A DNA stretch of 64,000 nt from Roseococcus sp. SYP-B2431. Lineage in GTDB: Bacteria > Pseudomonadota > Alphaproteobacteria > Acetobacterales > Acetobacteraceae. The position numbers and the translations under genes were made by a program. How positions within the stretch are numbered: position 1 is the first letter of the stretch; the number at the start of each line of letters is the position of its first letter. The notes beneath the pieces were generated by a model. The model was given only the letters and a program-made list of their open reading frames with translations. It searched no databases and was not told the DNA's origin. This document shows, piece after piece, positions 43,296 through 50,654 of the stretch. The stretch is from assembly GCF_004336745.1 (NCBI RefSeq), contig NZ_SJXD01000026.1:310001-374000 (forward strand). The letters run 5' to 3'.

Positions 43296-43387
43296 GTGTA
43301 GGGTTGTGCAGGGTTTTCTATTTCACCCGTTCACGTGTGTGTGTGCGCGTGAACGGCTGAAAAGAGAAACCCTGCACAACCCTACAC
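43296..43387. repeat. 92-nt near-perfect palindrome downstream of the helicase
   Basis: The outer arms (43296-43316 and 43367-43387) are perfect 21-base complements beginning GTGTAGGGTTGTGCAGGG. The inner parts continue with a few mismatches to a centre at about 43341, including paired CCGTTCACG/CGTGAACGG. A GTGTGTGTGTGC run occupies the centre. It lies within the 266-base gap 43268-43533 that contains no other feature. Candidate replication origin or packaging site; no T tract, so not a simple terminator. Confidence 0.85.
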
Positions 43388-43533
43388 GGAGCCGCGGCCC
43401 GGGTTGTCCGACCGCCGCTTCCGAGTGGTCCAGGGCCGCGTTCGGGCCCTCCGAAACTCCTTCCCATCACCGCCCCGCGCGCCCCGTCGCCGCGCTGGGG
43501 AAGCACGTCACCGCGACGCAGGAGCACCCGCAC

Positions 43534-44160
43534 ATGAACTTCGAAGACGCCCTCGCGCGGAAGGAAGGGCAGCCCCGATCGGGCCATCTCTTCCAGCAGC
43601 TGATCGGGCTGCCTGACAGAGCCCGCGCGAAACTCGCCGCCATGCGCAGTCGCCGGAAGGCGACGGCAGCCCGCGCCAAGCTGAAAGGCGCCGCGACAGC
43701 TCGCCGGATCGAGCCGACGCTGCGCGGGCCGAAAGCCGCGGACACCCCGCCGCCCACCTACACGGCCGAGAGCTTCGCCCGCCTGGCGCCGCTGGCCGGA
43801 GCGCAATGGTCCGCGCTGTGGGAGGACAAGGCCGCAGCCGGTCCGAACCCCGCCATCCGCGACGAGCGCGCGCGCATGCTGGCGATCCTCGGATCGCCAG
43901 AGGCCGCGAAGCATCCGCCGCTGGCCGCTCACCTGGCCTTCGCCACCGACCTCAATCCCGCGATCGCCATCAACCTGCTCAGCACCGCAGCGCCGCTCGC
44001 GATGCCCGAGCCCCGCATCAGCCTGTCGGAACGCATGGCCGGCGAGACGCAGATCCGCCTCGGCAGCGAACCGCCGCAGCCCGCAGCGGGAACACCGGAA
44101 GCTCTCGCCGCCCGCGTCCTCAACTCCACGAACCGCGCGCGACCGCACGCGGCAGCCTGA
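43534..44160 (+). CDS. Scaffold-like phage protein, unknown
   Basis: The 208-residue protein starts MNFEDALARKEGQPRSGH, preceded by a GGAG element. Its middle, AIRDERARMLAILGSPEAAKHPPLAAHLAFATDLNPAIAINLLSTAA, resembles the C-terminal scaffold-like tail of phage head-maturation proteases, but there is no protease domain. The rest is Ala/Arg-rich and probably flexible. A scaffold or capsid-size role would fit a satellite, but this is inference from one motif. Confidence 0.5.
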   Translation: MNFEDALARKEGQPRSGHLFQQLIGLPDRARAKLAAMRSRRKATAARAKLKGAATARRIEPTLRGPKAADTPPPTYTAESFARLAPLAGAQWSALWEDKAAAGPNPAIRDERARMLAILGSPEAAKHPPLAAHLAFATDLNPAIAINLLSTAAPLAMPEPRISLSERMAGETQIRLGSEPPQPAAGTPEALAARVLNSTNRARPHAAA

Positions 44161-44171
44161 AAGGAACTGAC

Positions 44172-44345
44172 ATGCAATCCGACCCCATCCACTCCCGCGA
44201 GCCCGCCGACCCGATCGACGGCGCCATGACGGAGGCTCAGCGCCAACGCTGGGCCCACCTCGAATCCCCGGTCGCGAAGGTCGGGCTGCAGGAGTGGCAG
44301 CGCTCCCGCGCCGCCGCCCTGTCGCACCCCCACCAGACCCATTGA
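44172..44345 (+). CDS. Small hypothetical protein (57 aa)
   Basis: This short gene lies between two others, with AAGGA upstream of ATG 44172. The product is polar (MQSDPIHSREPADPIDGAMTEAQ...), probably unstructured at its N-terminus, with a helical second half. It fits the gap exactly, ending 11 bases before the next gene. Confidence 0.5.
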   Translation: MQSDPIHSREPADPIDGAMTEAQRQRWAHLESPVAKVGLQEWQRSRAAALSHPHQTH

Positions 44346-44356
44346 GGAGCACCAAC

Positions 44357-44989
44357 ATGCAGTACGCCGACGTCATGCAGCTTCGCCCCGAGGCGCAGGA
44401 TAGTGCCTCGCTCGCGGGCGCCATCCTCCGTGCCGAGAGGGCGCGGGTGGAGAGCCTAAACCGCGTGAAGGACCTGGCCGGCCAGCGCTCGGCCGCGCTC
44501 CTCACCTCGGACGATGCCGAGCTCCAGGCCATGGAGCAGCAGGCCGCAGATGCCCAGCGCGCAGCCGATCGCATCGCAGCCCTCATCGAGGCCATGCGCG
44601 CCGAGATGGAGGTGGCCAGCGAGCGCGAGAAGAAGGAGCAGGCGCTCCATCTGCTGGAGGGATCCAACCGTGTCGCCACGGCCTTCCTGACCTGGTGGCG
44701 GGAGGAGTACCCGAAGCACGCCGAGGCGATCCGTGCCGGGCTCCTGTTGGAGCAGCAGGCGCATTCCGCACGGGCCGTTGCGCAGGCTGCGTTGGAGAGC
44801 ACGGGTCTCAACCGCAAGTCGCTGATCTACACCTCGGCGGAGATCACGGGCTCCGGGTCGCTCTGGTCCCTGCACATGGGCGCGGCATTTCAGCTGCCCT
44901 CGCTCGACGGAACCGTGTGGCCTCGCGCGAGCAAGCACTTCGAGCCTTACTGGTTCGTCACCGATCTTCGTCGGATGGACATCCGATGA
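44357..44989 (+). CDS. Coiled-coil hypothetical protein (210 aa)
   Basis: The 210-residue protein has a long coiled coil (AERARVESLNRVKDLAGQRSAALL through EVASEREKKEQALHLLEG). A C-terminal beta-rich part follows, with SLIYTSAEITGSGSLWSLHMGAAF and a WPRASKHFEPYWFVTDLR ending. GAGGAG precedes the ATG. It overlaps the following gene by four bases. The architecture, a stalk plus globular end, would fit a virion or tail accessory protein, but no family was recognised. Confidence 0.55.
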   Translation: MQYADVMQLRPEAQDSASLAGAILRAERARVESLNRVKDLAGQRSAALLTSDDAELQAMEQQAADAQRAADRIAALIEAMRAEMEVASEREKKEQALHLLEGSNRVATAFLTWWREEYPKHAEAIRAGLLLEQQAHSARAVAQAALESTGLNRKSLIYTSAEITGSGSLWSLHMGAAFQLPSLDGTVWPRASKHFEPYWFVTDLRRMDIR

Positions 44990-45183
44990 AGAGCCCCGCG
45001 CCGACGCAGCGCTCTGACCAGGGCACGCAGCCCGCCGTCCCCACCATGCCCGACGCCACCCCGGAGCCCAGCGCGGAGGCGCACCGCGTCCCGCGACGCC
45101 TTGGCCACCGCCTCCGCGCGCCTCGCCCCGACGAGGTGACCGCGGCCAACCCCGAGACCCCCGAAACGAAGGAGACCCCCTGA
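44986..45183 (+). CDS. Small hypothetical proline-rich protein (65 aa)
   Basis: Starts in an ATGA overlap with the preceding stop and ends two bases before the tail-fibre gene. The product is Pro/Thr/Ala-rich and probably disordered (TPEPSAEAHRVPRRLG). Supported by tight packing only. Confidence 0.45.
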   Translation: MKSPAPTQRSDQGTQPAVPTMPDATPEPSAEAHRVPRRLGHRLRAPRPDEVTAANPETPETKETP

Positions 45184-45185
45184 CC

Positions 45186-45734
45186 ATGCAACGCATCGCC
45201 AACGGGACGCAGGTCGCGTCCATGCCCACCCCGGCCGCCCCGGTCGGCACGCCCGGCTACGGAACCAGTGGCGATCCCGGCGCCGGCCTGCTGGGCTCCA
45301 TCTTCGGCGCGGACGATTTCAACCGCCACCAGGAAGAGCTGATGTCCTGGCTCGCCGCGGCCGGGATCACGCCGGACGGCAACAACAACGCGCAGGTGCT
45401 CGAAGCGGCGCACAAGATCTTCGGCGGCGGCGGCACGATGGGCGGCAACGGGTGGCAGTACCTGCCCGACGGGATGCTGCTCCAGTGGGGATCCGGCGCC
45501 ACCGTTACGGGCGGCGTGGCCGTCACGTTCCCCATCAGCTTCGGAGCCTCGCCGCCTATCGTCCTGCTCAGCGAGAGCGGCGCCGGCAGCTGGGTCCCGG
45601 CCAGCAACTGGACGATCTACGGCCGAAATTCTGTCGCTGCCGGGAGCATGTTCGTGAACAGCGTCACCTGGAACGGCACGGGGTTCGTGAACGGCAACGG
45701 CAACTTCAACTGGCTCGCCCTGGGAGTAGCATAA
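45186..45734 (+). CDS. Tail-fibre protein with gp53-like C-terminal domain
   Basis: The 182-residue protein has an N-terminal Pro/Gly linker (TPAAPVGTPGYGTSGDPG) and a short helical part (FNRHQEELMSWLAAAGITPDGN). The C-terminal domain carries the gp53-like signature WQYLPDGMLLQWGSGATVTGGVAVTFPISFGA, then aromatic/Asn-rich strands ending FNWLALGVA. Such domains form the receptor-binding tip of tail fibres. It is much shorter than a full phage fibre and has no trunk region, so it may attach to helper tails or be a fibre tip module. The next gene is its likely partner. Confidence 0.8.
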   Translation: MQRIANGTQVASMPTPAAPVGTPGYGTSGDPGAGLLGSIFGADDFNRHQEELMSWLAAAGITPDGNNNAQVLEAAHKIFGGGGTMGGNGWQYLPDGMLLQWGSGATVTGGVAVTFPISFGASPPIVLLSESGAGSWVPASNWTIYGRNSVAAGSMFVNSVTWNGTGFVNGNGNFNWLALGVA

Positions 45735-45736
45735 TC

Positions 45737-46153
45737 ATGTTCTACAGTCCCTCCCTTCGCGCCTTCTTCATCTCCTCGCCCGGCTCCGATGCCGTCGAGA
45801 TCACGGGCGCGGACCACGCAGCGCTTCTCGCTGGGCAGACCGCCGGCAAGGAAATCGTCCCCGGCGAAGACGGCCATCCCGTCTTGCAGGACCCGCAGGC
45901 TCCCACGGCCGCGCCGCCGCCCCTCACGGCTCGGCAGCTCCGGCTTGGACTCCTCGGCCGCGGCATCACGCCGGCAATGGTCAATGAGGCGATCACCGAG
46001 CTTCCCGACGACCAGCAGGCCGTCGCGGAAATCGAGTGGGAGTACGCGACCCAGTACCTCCGCTCGCATCCGCTCATCGACCAGATCGGAGCGGCCTTCA
46101 GCCTGACGCCCGAGCAGATCGATGGGGCCTGGGCCGAGGCAGCGGCGCTCTGA
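45737..46153 (+). CDS. Probable tail-fibre assembly/partner protein
   Basis: This 138-residue protein begins MFYSPSLRAFFISSPGSDAVEITGADHAALLAGQTAGKEIV, a pattern like tail-fibre assembly chaperones. A helical C-terminal half follows (RQLRLGLLGRGITPAMVNEAITELPDDQQAVAEIEWEY), seen in DUF4376-like phage proteins. It lies two bases after the fibre gene. It probably aids fibre folding or attachment. Confidence 0.7.
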   Translation: MFYSPSLRAFFISSPGSDAVEITGADHAALLAGQTAGKEIVPGEDGHPVLQDPQAPTAAPPPLTARQLRLGLLGRGITPAMVNEAITELPDDQQAVAEIEWEYATQYLRSHPLIDQIGAAFSLTPEQIDGAWAEAAAL

Positions 46154-46228
46154 CCGATGCAGAGGGGTGGGGGCGAGGTATGCGTCACACGATGGGCTGG
46201 GCTATCAAGCTACGCTATGAGCGCATGA

Positions 46229-46276
46229 CCCCCCCCATTCGGGTCCTTCCCGGGCCCTTTGCAGGGCGGGGGTTTT
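46229..46276 (+). terminator. Terminator-like stem after the fibre cassette
   Basis: A C-run (46229-46236) pairs with GGGGG (46268-46272), enclosing inner GCCC/GGGC, and is followed by TTTT. It ends the cassette that starts near 43534. Confidence 0.5.
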
Positions 46277-46332
46277 GCCGAGCGCGGACCGTCCCTAGCC
46301 AAAGTCTTTTGAAACAGGGTGACAGGTGACAC

Positions 46333-47103
46333 GTGGTGACAACGAGCATGGCCGAATTCGCGCGATTGCAGTCGGTCTCCCGCAAGACGGCCTACGAGTG
46401 GAAAGCCAAGGGATACCTGGTCTTCCTGGGCGGCGCCGTGGACGTGGAGCGGTCCAATAGCCGCCTGGCCGCGGCGGGCCTGTCGCGCCTGAAGCCTGTC
46501 ACCCTGCGGCGGCAAGCGTCACGTCAGGTGCGGCAGGGTGACGCTGGCGCCGTCACCTCAGGGGAGGCGCTGCTCCGGCACGCTCATCAGTTCCCGAAAA
46601 TGCTCACGGTGTCGGTCTTCGCCGCCGGCGTCTGGGACCTCGTGCTTGAGCTGCTGGCCCACCTTCCGATGGAAACGGTACGCCCCATCGTCGAGCGGGT
46701 GGTTGCTATGAATCGCAGGGCCGCGGTTGAGATTGCCCTGATCGATGGTGAGGGGCCGCCCGAGGGCTTTGCGAGCTGGGCCGATCACCCGTGGCTGACC
46801 CGGCCGGCCCTGACCGAGGCCGAGTGGCAGGAGCTGGAGGAGGAGCACTGGGCGCGCGGCGCTGGAGGGGGGGCAGTGATCGCCTACCCCCTGATCCGGC
46901 ACATCACCGGCGAGAACCCCACCCGGCGCGTCGTGTGGACTGTCACCGCGCCGGGGCCTAGGCGCACGGAGACCTTCGCGCCAGAGGTCGACGGTGGCGT
47001 CGCGGCGGGATGGCGGGCAGCCGCAGCGCGCCTCAGGACCGAGGCCGAGGCGAAGCACTGGGTCGCGATTTTCGATGAGGAGGAGTGCCCGCCCCGGCTT
47101 TGA
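46333..47103 (+). CDS. Terminase small subunit-like DNA-binding protein
   Basis: The 256-residue protein opens with an HTH of the Nu1/terminase-small type (MAEFARLQSVSRKTAYEWKAKGYLVFLGGAVDVERSNSRLAAAGL). A linker, a helical middle (VSVFAAGVWDLVLELLAHLPMETVRPIVERVVAM) and a variable C-terminal part follow. Start choice is open: GTG 46333, GTG 46336 or ATG 46348. Three GGTGAC repeats lie just upstream (46319-46340). A packaging-redirecting role would suit a satellite; no large terminase was found. Confidence 0.65.
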   Translation: MVTTSMAEFARLQSVSRKTAYEWKAKGYLVFLGGAVDVERSNSRLAAAGLSRLKPVTLRRQASRQVRQGDAGAVTSGEALLRHAHQFPKMLTVSVFAAGVWDLVLELLAHLPMETVRPIVERVVAMNRRAAVEIALIDGEGPPEGFASWADHPWLTRPALTEAEWQELEEEHWARGAGGGAVIAYPLIRHITGENPTRRVVWTVTAPGPRRTETFAPEVDGGVAAGWRAAAARLRTEAEAKHWVAIFDEEECPPRL

Positions 47104-47281
47104 TGTAGCAGCCCAGATGGTGGAATGGCTGCGGCCGCCACCAGCATCAGGAAACGGTCCCCACAATACGCCGCTCCCCGCATCATGAGATGCATGCGTA
47201 GTAAAGGAACAATTTGATGGAAAGAATTCCGACAACGATCTAGCGTCCCGTTTGCAAAAATAGTGGTTGGAGGAACGGCCA

Positions 47282-48412
47282 GTGGATGAATTTCGTGAAA
47301 AGTTGCGGACCTTCGCTCAGCGCATGGTCGCGCTGGCGCCTCGCTGCACGAATGAGGAAAGCACCAAACTCTTCCTGATCCTCCCGTTCCTGAACTTCCT
47401 CGGTTACGACGACAGGAATCCCGACGAGGTTTGCCCTGAGCACGGGTGCGACTTCAGCGAGAAATATAAGAACCGCGTGGACTTTGCGATCCTCCGTGGT
47501 GAGGCGCCTGTCATTGCACTGGAGTGCAAGACCCTCGGGATGGCTCTTCGAGACGAGCGCGGCCAGCTGCGGTCATACTTCAATGCCGCGCCCACGGTGA
47601 AAATGGGCATCATAGCGGACGGCCTCGTCTACGAGTTTTATGCAGACTCCGACGAGCCCAATATGATGGATCAGAGCGCGTTCCTTTCCCTCGATCTCCG
47701 AGAGATTGCGAAGGGAAAGATCGAGGACTCCGTTGAGGAGGGTCTGCGCGGCCTGCAGAAAAGCACCTTCGATCCCGAGAACATTGGAGCGGAAGCGAAG
47801 CGCAAGCTCATCTTCCAAAACATCGTCCTCCAGCTCGGTGCGCTCGCGCAGGATCCGAGCGAGCCGTTCGTCAGGATGCTTCTTCAGAAGGCTGGGGTTA
47901 GCCACGTTCGAGCCAAGTCTCTCGATGAGTATCGCGACCTGACGAAGTCCGCATTCCGGGAATTCGTTAATCAGCGCATTCTGCGGAGGCTCGATCTGCC
48001 CACCAAGGATGACGCGGAGAAGGCAGCGGGCCCTTCGCAGGAGGTCCCTGTGGCCGTGGCCGCGGTGGCGCCGACGGATGCGGTCGAGACGACCGCCGCC
48101 GAACTTCAAGTCATGCAATATGTGAGGAAGCGGCTGGCTTTTCTCGTGAAGGAAGAGCGCCTCTACGACGAAATTTCGAACATCGAATTCAAGGACTACA
48201 AGGGGAAGATGGTCGCGTTCTATCGCCGCGAGCGCGCAGGCCGACTGTTTGATTTTCGTGAAGGCAAAGACGCTTCCATGCACTTCGACTTCGGTGCGGC
48301 GGGCGGAGAGCTCGCCGTCAGCAAGCTCTCCGAGATCGATACGCCGCTTCTGGCCGTCTACCGGCAACGCGTGGAGGAGCTGGCGCCTGCGGAAAAGCGT
48401 GCGGTGGCATAG
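47282..48412 (+). CDS. Stand-alone HsdR N-terminal-type nuclease
   Basis: The 376-residue protein has the HSDR_N_2 PD-(D/E)XK domain (SEKYKNRVDFAILRGEAPVIALECKTLG: Asp then ExK). A helical middle and a separate C-terminal beta domain follow (RLAFLVKEERLYDEISNIEFKDYKGKMVAFYRR). No helicase is present, unlike true HsdR. GTG 47282 was chosen because GGAGG lies eight bases upstream; the frame opens at a TTG at 47267. It is probably defence cargo near the island's right end. Confidence 0.8.
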   Translation: MDEFREKLRTFAQRMVALAPRCTNEESTKLFLILPFLNFLGYDDRNPDEVCPEHGCDFSEKYKNRVDFAILRGEAPVIALECKTLGMALRDERGQLRSYFNAAPTVKMGIIADGLVYEFYADSDEPNMMDQSAFLSLDLREIAKGKIEDSVEEGLRGLQKSTFDPENIGAEAKRKLIFQNIVLQLGALAQDPSEPFVRMLLQKAGVSHVRAKSLDEYRDLTKSAFREFVNQRILRRLDLPTKDDAEKAAGPSQEVPVAVAAVAPTDAVETTAAELQVMQYVRKRLAFLVKEERLYDEISNIEFKDYKGKMVAFYRRERAGRLFDFREGKDASMHFDFGAAGGELAVSKLSEIDTPLLAVYRQRVEELAPAEKRAVA

Positions 48413-48447
48413 CGCCGGCGTGATGTCAGGCTACTGAGGGCGCGCCG

Positions 48448-48981
48448 ATGAGTCAGACCTTATCCCCAGCCGAGGCGGTGAAGGCCGCGACTGAGGCTCG
48501 CAAGCCCTGGGACGAGACAGCCCGGAAGGGCGAGGAGATCGCCTCGAACTTCGTCCGGGACGGCCTCAAGATGGTGGTGCTGCTGAACTCGGGCGCAGCC
48601 TTGGCAATGCCCGCGGTGACGGCCTTCATCGGCTTTGATGCGGCCGCCAAGGCAGCCCTAGTCTATCCCATGGGCATCTTCATCGTTGGCGTGATCGCTG
48701 GCCTGCTGGCGTCGGTGACGGCCTACTTGGCTATGTGCTTCCACATCGAAGCATCGCGAGCAGACGCCGTTCTGACGGAGCATCAAGCGCTCCAGTTCTT
48801 CAGAGGGACCTTCGATACGACAGCATCGAAGGATGGGACCGCCACCCGCGCTGCGACCAGAGATCGATGGTGGAAGGGGTACAGCCGCCTGCGCGGGCTG
48901 GGGCTGATCCTGTTCGGAGCGGCCCTTCTTGCTTTTGTCGGTGGCGCCCTCTGGGTGTTTCTGCTCGCGATGCGGAAGTGA
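48448..48981 (+). CDS. Three-segment membrane protein, unknown
   Basis: The 177-residue protein has hydrophobic segments near residues 42-62, 72-96 and 152-175, separated by a polar loop with ASRADAVLTEHQALQFFRGTF. The first 35 residues are helical and charged. It follows the nuclease by 35 bases and is probably co-transcribed; nuclease plus membrane protein pairs are seen in defence loci. No family recognised. Confidence 0.6.
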   Translation: MSQTLSPAEAVKAATEARKPWDETARKGEEIASNFVRDGLKMVVLLNSGAALAMPAVTAFIGFDAAAKAALVYPMGIFIVGVIAGLLASVTAYLAMCFHIEASRADAVLTEHQALQFFRGTFDTTASKDGTATRAATRDRWWKGYSRLRGLGLILFGAALLAFVGGALWVFLLAMRK

Positions 48982-49048
48982 CCGGCGGAGATCGACCGTG
49001 GCGATCGTGCTCCGCGCGCAGCGATCGAATCGACCGAACGGGAGAGCG

Positions 49049-49795
49049 TCAGTCCACACGTCCGTCGTTCACGATGCGCCGAAGCTTGAAGCGCTCGTCG
49101 GGCGTGACCAACACGGAGGTCGTGAACAGCGTCGGATGGATCTCTTGGGACCATCGTCGCGGGTGGAAGACGTGCTCCAGCGCCGCCAAGGCCGGGTTCA
49201 GGCGTCGCCCCGACCAGCTAAGATGCTCCTTGAGCTGGAAGACGTTGGTGAGCGCGGGATCTCCGTCGAGCCAGATGCGGGCGATCTCGACGGCATCGCT
49301 TCGGGTGTCGAAATCCATCGCCACTCGATCAAAAGCGAGGAATAACGCGCCAGTGGGGCGGTATTGCAGGATCGCGGCGCCCATCGCGGTCGTGGTGCGG
49401 ACATACCCGTGATGCGCGAGCTCGGCGACGGCGTCCTCCAAGGCGGTCTTGGTGTCACCGGGAAACGCTTCCTGAAGCGACTCGAATGACACGGCGCGCA
49501 TCATTCCGGTGTCATTCATGCTGAGCGTGTGGAAAGCCACTTGCAGAGCCAGAGGGTCGAGCACGATCTGCCCGTTTATGCGAGCCCCCAATCGCTCCAG
49601 TCGCTCGGAATGGTCGTTGGTCGCCTCGGCGATCTCCCGCTGGAAGCGCTCGAGATCTTGCTCGAATTGGCTGGGGTGCGTGTAGCCATAGAGATGGGCC
49701 AGGGCCGCTGTGATTGGGGTGAATTGGGCGGCAGCCTCGATCAAGCGCCTCGTGACAGCCCGACCTTCGTCGCGCTCAGGATAGGAAATCGTCAT
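49049..49795 (-). CDS. Hypothetical protein (248 aa)
   Basis: Opposite orientation to the nuclease unit. The 248-residue soluble protein includes RLIEAAAQFTPITAALAHLYGYTHPSQFEQDLERF, a middle DTKTALEDAVAELAHHGYVRTTTAMGAAIL that looks like a winged-helix, and a C-terminal FTTSVLVTPDERFKLRRIVNDGRVD. No recognised family. It converges with the membrane-protein gene across a 67-base gap. Confidence 0.55.
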   Translation of the reverse strand: MTISYPERDEGRAVTRRLIEAAAQFTPITAALAHLYGYTHPSQFEQDLERFQREIAEATNDHSERLERLGARINGQIVLDPLALQVAFHTLSMNDTGMMRAVSFESLQEAFPGDTKTALEDAVAELAHHGYVRTTTAMGAAILQYRPTGALFLAFDRVAMDFDTRSDAVEIARIWLDGDPALTNVFQLKEHLSWSGRRLNPALAALEHVFHPRRWSQEIHPTLFTTSVLVTPDERFKLRRIVNDGRVD

Positions 49796-49946
49796 CGGGC
49801 TCCCCTTCTACTTGATGGCCGCCAACCTGCCGCGCAAACCAAATCAGACGGGCTACGAATACTGGCCGAGCAGCGCCGCCAGGTCTGCCCGAAATCGCCC
49901 GCCAGTCCTTGTGACCTCAGCCGCATCGTGGCCCGCCGGAGGCCGG

Positions 49947-50113
49947 TCAGGCGCGCGCTCGCGGCATTTGCACCACGTGTCCCGCCGGCCCCGCCTCGCC
50001 CATCTGCCGCTGCACCTCACTGGCCACCTTGTCGGCCGCGGCGAGCAGCACGGCGTCGGCCGAGTGGATGTAGCGCCGGGTGATGCCGCCGCCCTAGTGG
50101 CCGGCCGCGTGGC
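49947..50113 (-). pseudogene. Remnant of a second tyrosine integrase (C-terminal tip)
   Basis: On the minus strand the translation HAAGH*GGGITRRYIHSADA continues to a stop at 49947. This matches the last conserved box of phage-type integrases (His, then the TRRY nucleophile region, followed by ADKVA and a short tail). A TAG at 50094-50096 interrupts it and no upstream catalytic domain exists. It sits inside the island, 89 bases from the tRNA-Arg attachment copy. Confidence 0.75.
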
Positions 50114-50126
50114 ACTGATTCCATGA

Positions 50127-50163
50127 GGTCCGCTGGGGGTCCGCAAACCTGAGGTCCGCAAAA
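50127..50163. repeat. Three GGTCCGC repeats near attR (candidate integrase arm sites)
   Basis: GGTCCGC occurs at 50127, 50138 and 50153, the last two followed by AAA/AAAA, in the same arrangement as the pair inside attL. This supports use by the same integrase. Confidence 0.55.
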
Positions 50164-50201
50164 CATTCGGGCCAAATCATCGCATAAGATATTGAAAAAT
50201 C

Positions 50202-50246
50202 TGGCGCGCCCTGGTGGATTCGAACCACCGGCCTGAAGCTTAGAAG
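50202..50246. repeat. attR: 45-bp repeat within tRNA-Arg
   Basis: Identical to 31548-31592 over 45 bases. It covers the tRNA from the anticodon loop to CCA, so crossover in this segment regenerates a full tRNA on the right side. Confidence 0.93.
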
Positions 50247-50278
50247 GCTCCTGCTCTATCCAACTGAGCTAAGGGCGC
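50202..50278 (-). tRNA. tRNA-Arg(TCT), island attachment site
   Basis: Read on the minus strand the 77-nt gene runs from GCGCCCT (50278) to AGGGCGC-G-CCA (50202), with full acceptor pairing. D-arm TAGCTCAGTTGGATAGAGCA, anticodon loop CTTCTAA (anticodon TCT, Arg AGA) and T-arm GGTTCGAATCC are all present. It is intact; its 3' 45 bases are shared with the island's left end. Confidence 0.96.
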
Positions 50279-50287
50279 GGATTCGGG

Positions 50288-50611
50288 TCAGTGGGTCCAG
50301 TTCTCGCCCCGATTGGTGCGGAAATTGTCGGCATAGACCTTGGGCCTGATGGGCTTGGCGCGCGGCGGCTCCTCCACCTCGAAGGAAATCCCCTTAGCCT
50401 CGGCATAGGCCACGGCCGCCTCGCGCGTCGGGAAGCGCAGACGGACCTGGTTGCGCGTATCGCCCGAACCGGGCCAGCCGGTCAGCGGATCGAGGCGCAG
50501 GCGCTCGGCCGGGGCGTATTCCAGGACCCATTCCTGCGTGTTCGCCCGGCCCGCCTGCATGGCCGAGCGCGGCGGACGGTGGATGCGGGCCAGGGGCTTC
50601 AAACCGCTCAT
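50288..50611 (-). CDS. ETC complex I subunit conserved region protein (NDUFS4-like)
   Basis: The 107-residue protein shows the NDUFS4/ETC_C1 pattern: ARIHRPPRSAMQAGRANTQEWVLEYAP, WPGSGDTRNQVRLRFPTREAAVAYAEAKGI, and KVYADNFRTNR near the end. It is an accessory subunit of NADH:quinone oxidoreductase found in alphaproteobacteria and mitochondria. Encoded away from the nuo operon, as usual, and next to tRNA-Arg. The ATG 50611 start fits the family N-terminus. Confidence 0.92.
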   Translation of the reverse strand: MSGLKPLARIHRPPRSAMQAGRANTQEWVLEYAPAERLRLDPLTGWPGSGDTRNQVRLRFPTREAAVAYAEAKGISFEVEEPPRAKPIRPKVYADNFRTNRGENWTH

Positions 50612-50654
50612 GCAGGAATTCTCCAGTTTCGACTTGGCATGTTGCGTCAGGCGG

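Larger units (their letters stand above)
31548..50246. mobile_element. tRNA-Arg-integrated genomic island, satellite-like (about 18.7 kb)
   Basis: A 45-bp exact repeat of the 3' part of tRNA-Arg(TCT) occurs at both ends (31548-31592 and 50202-50246), with an intact tRNA on the right and a tyrosine integrase starting 181 bases inside the left copy. The content includes an AlpA-like regulator, a TOPRIM primase, a P4/D5-type helicase, a long palindrome, scaffold-like, tail-fibre and terminase-small-like genes and a nuclease. Capsid, portal, large terminase and lysis genes are not visible, which favours a phage satellite over a complete prophage. Confidence 0.88.
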
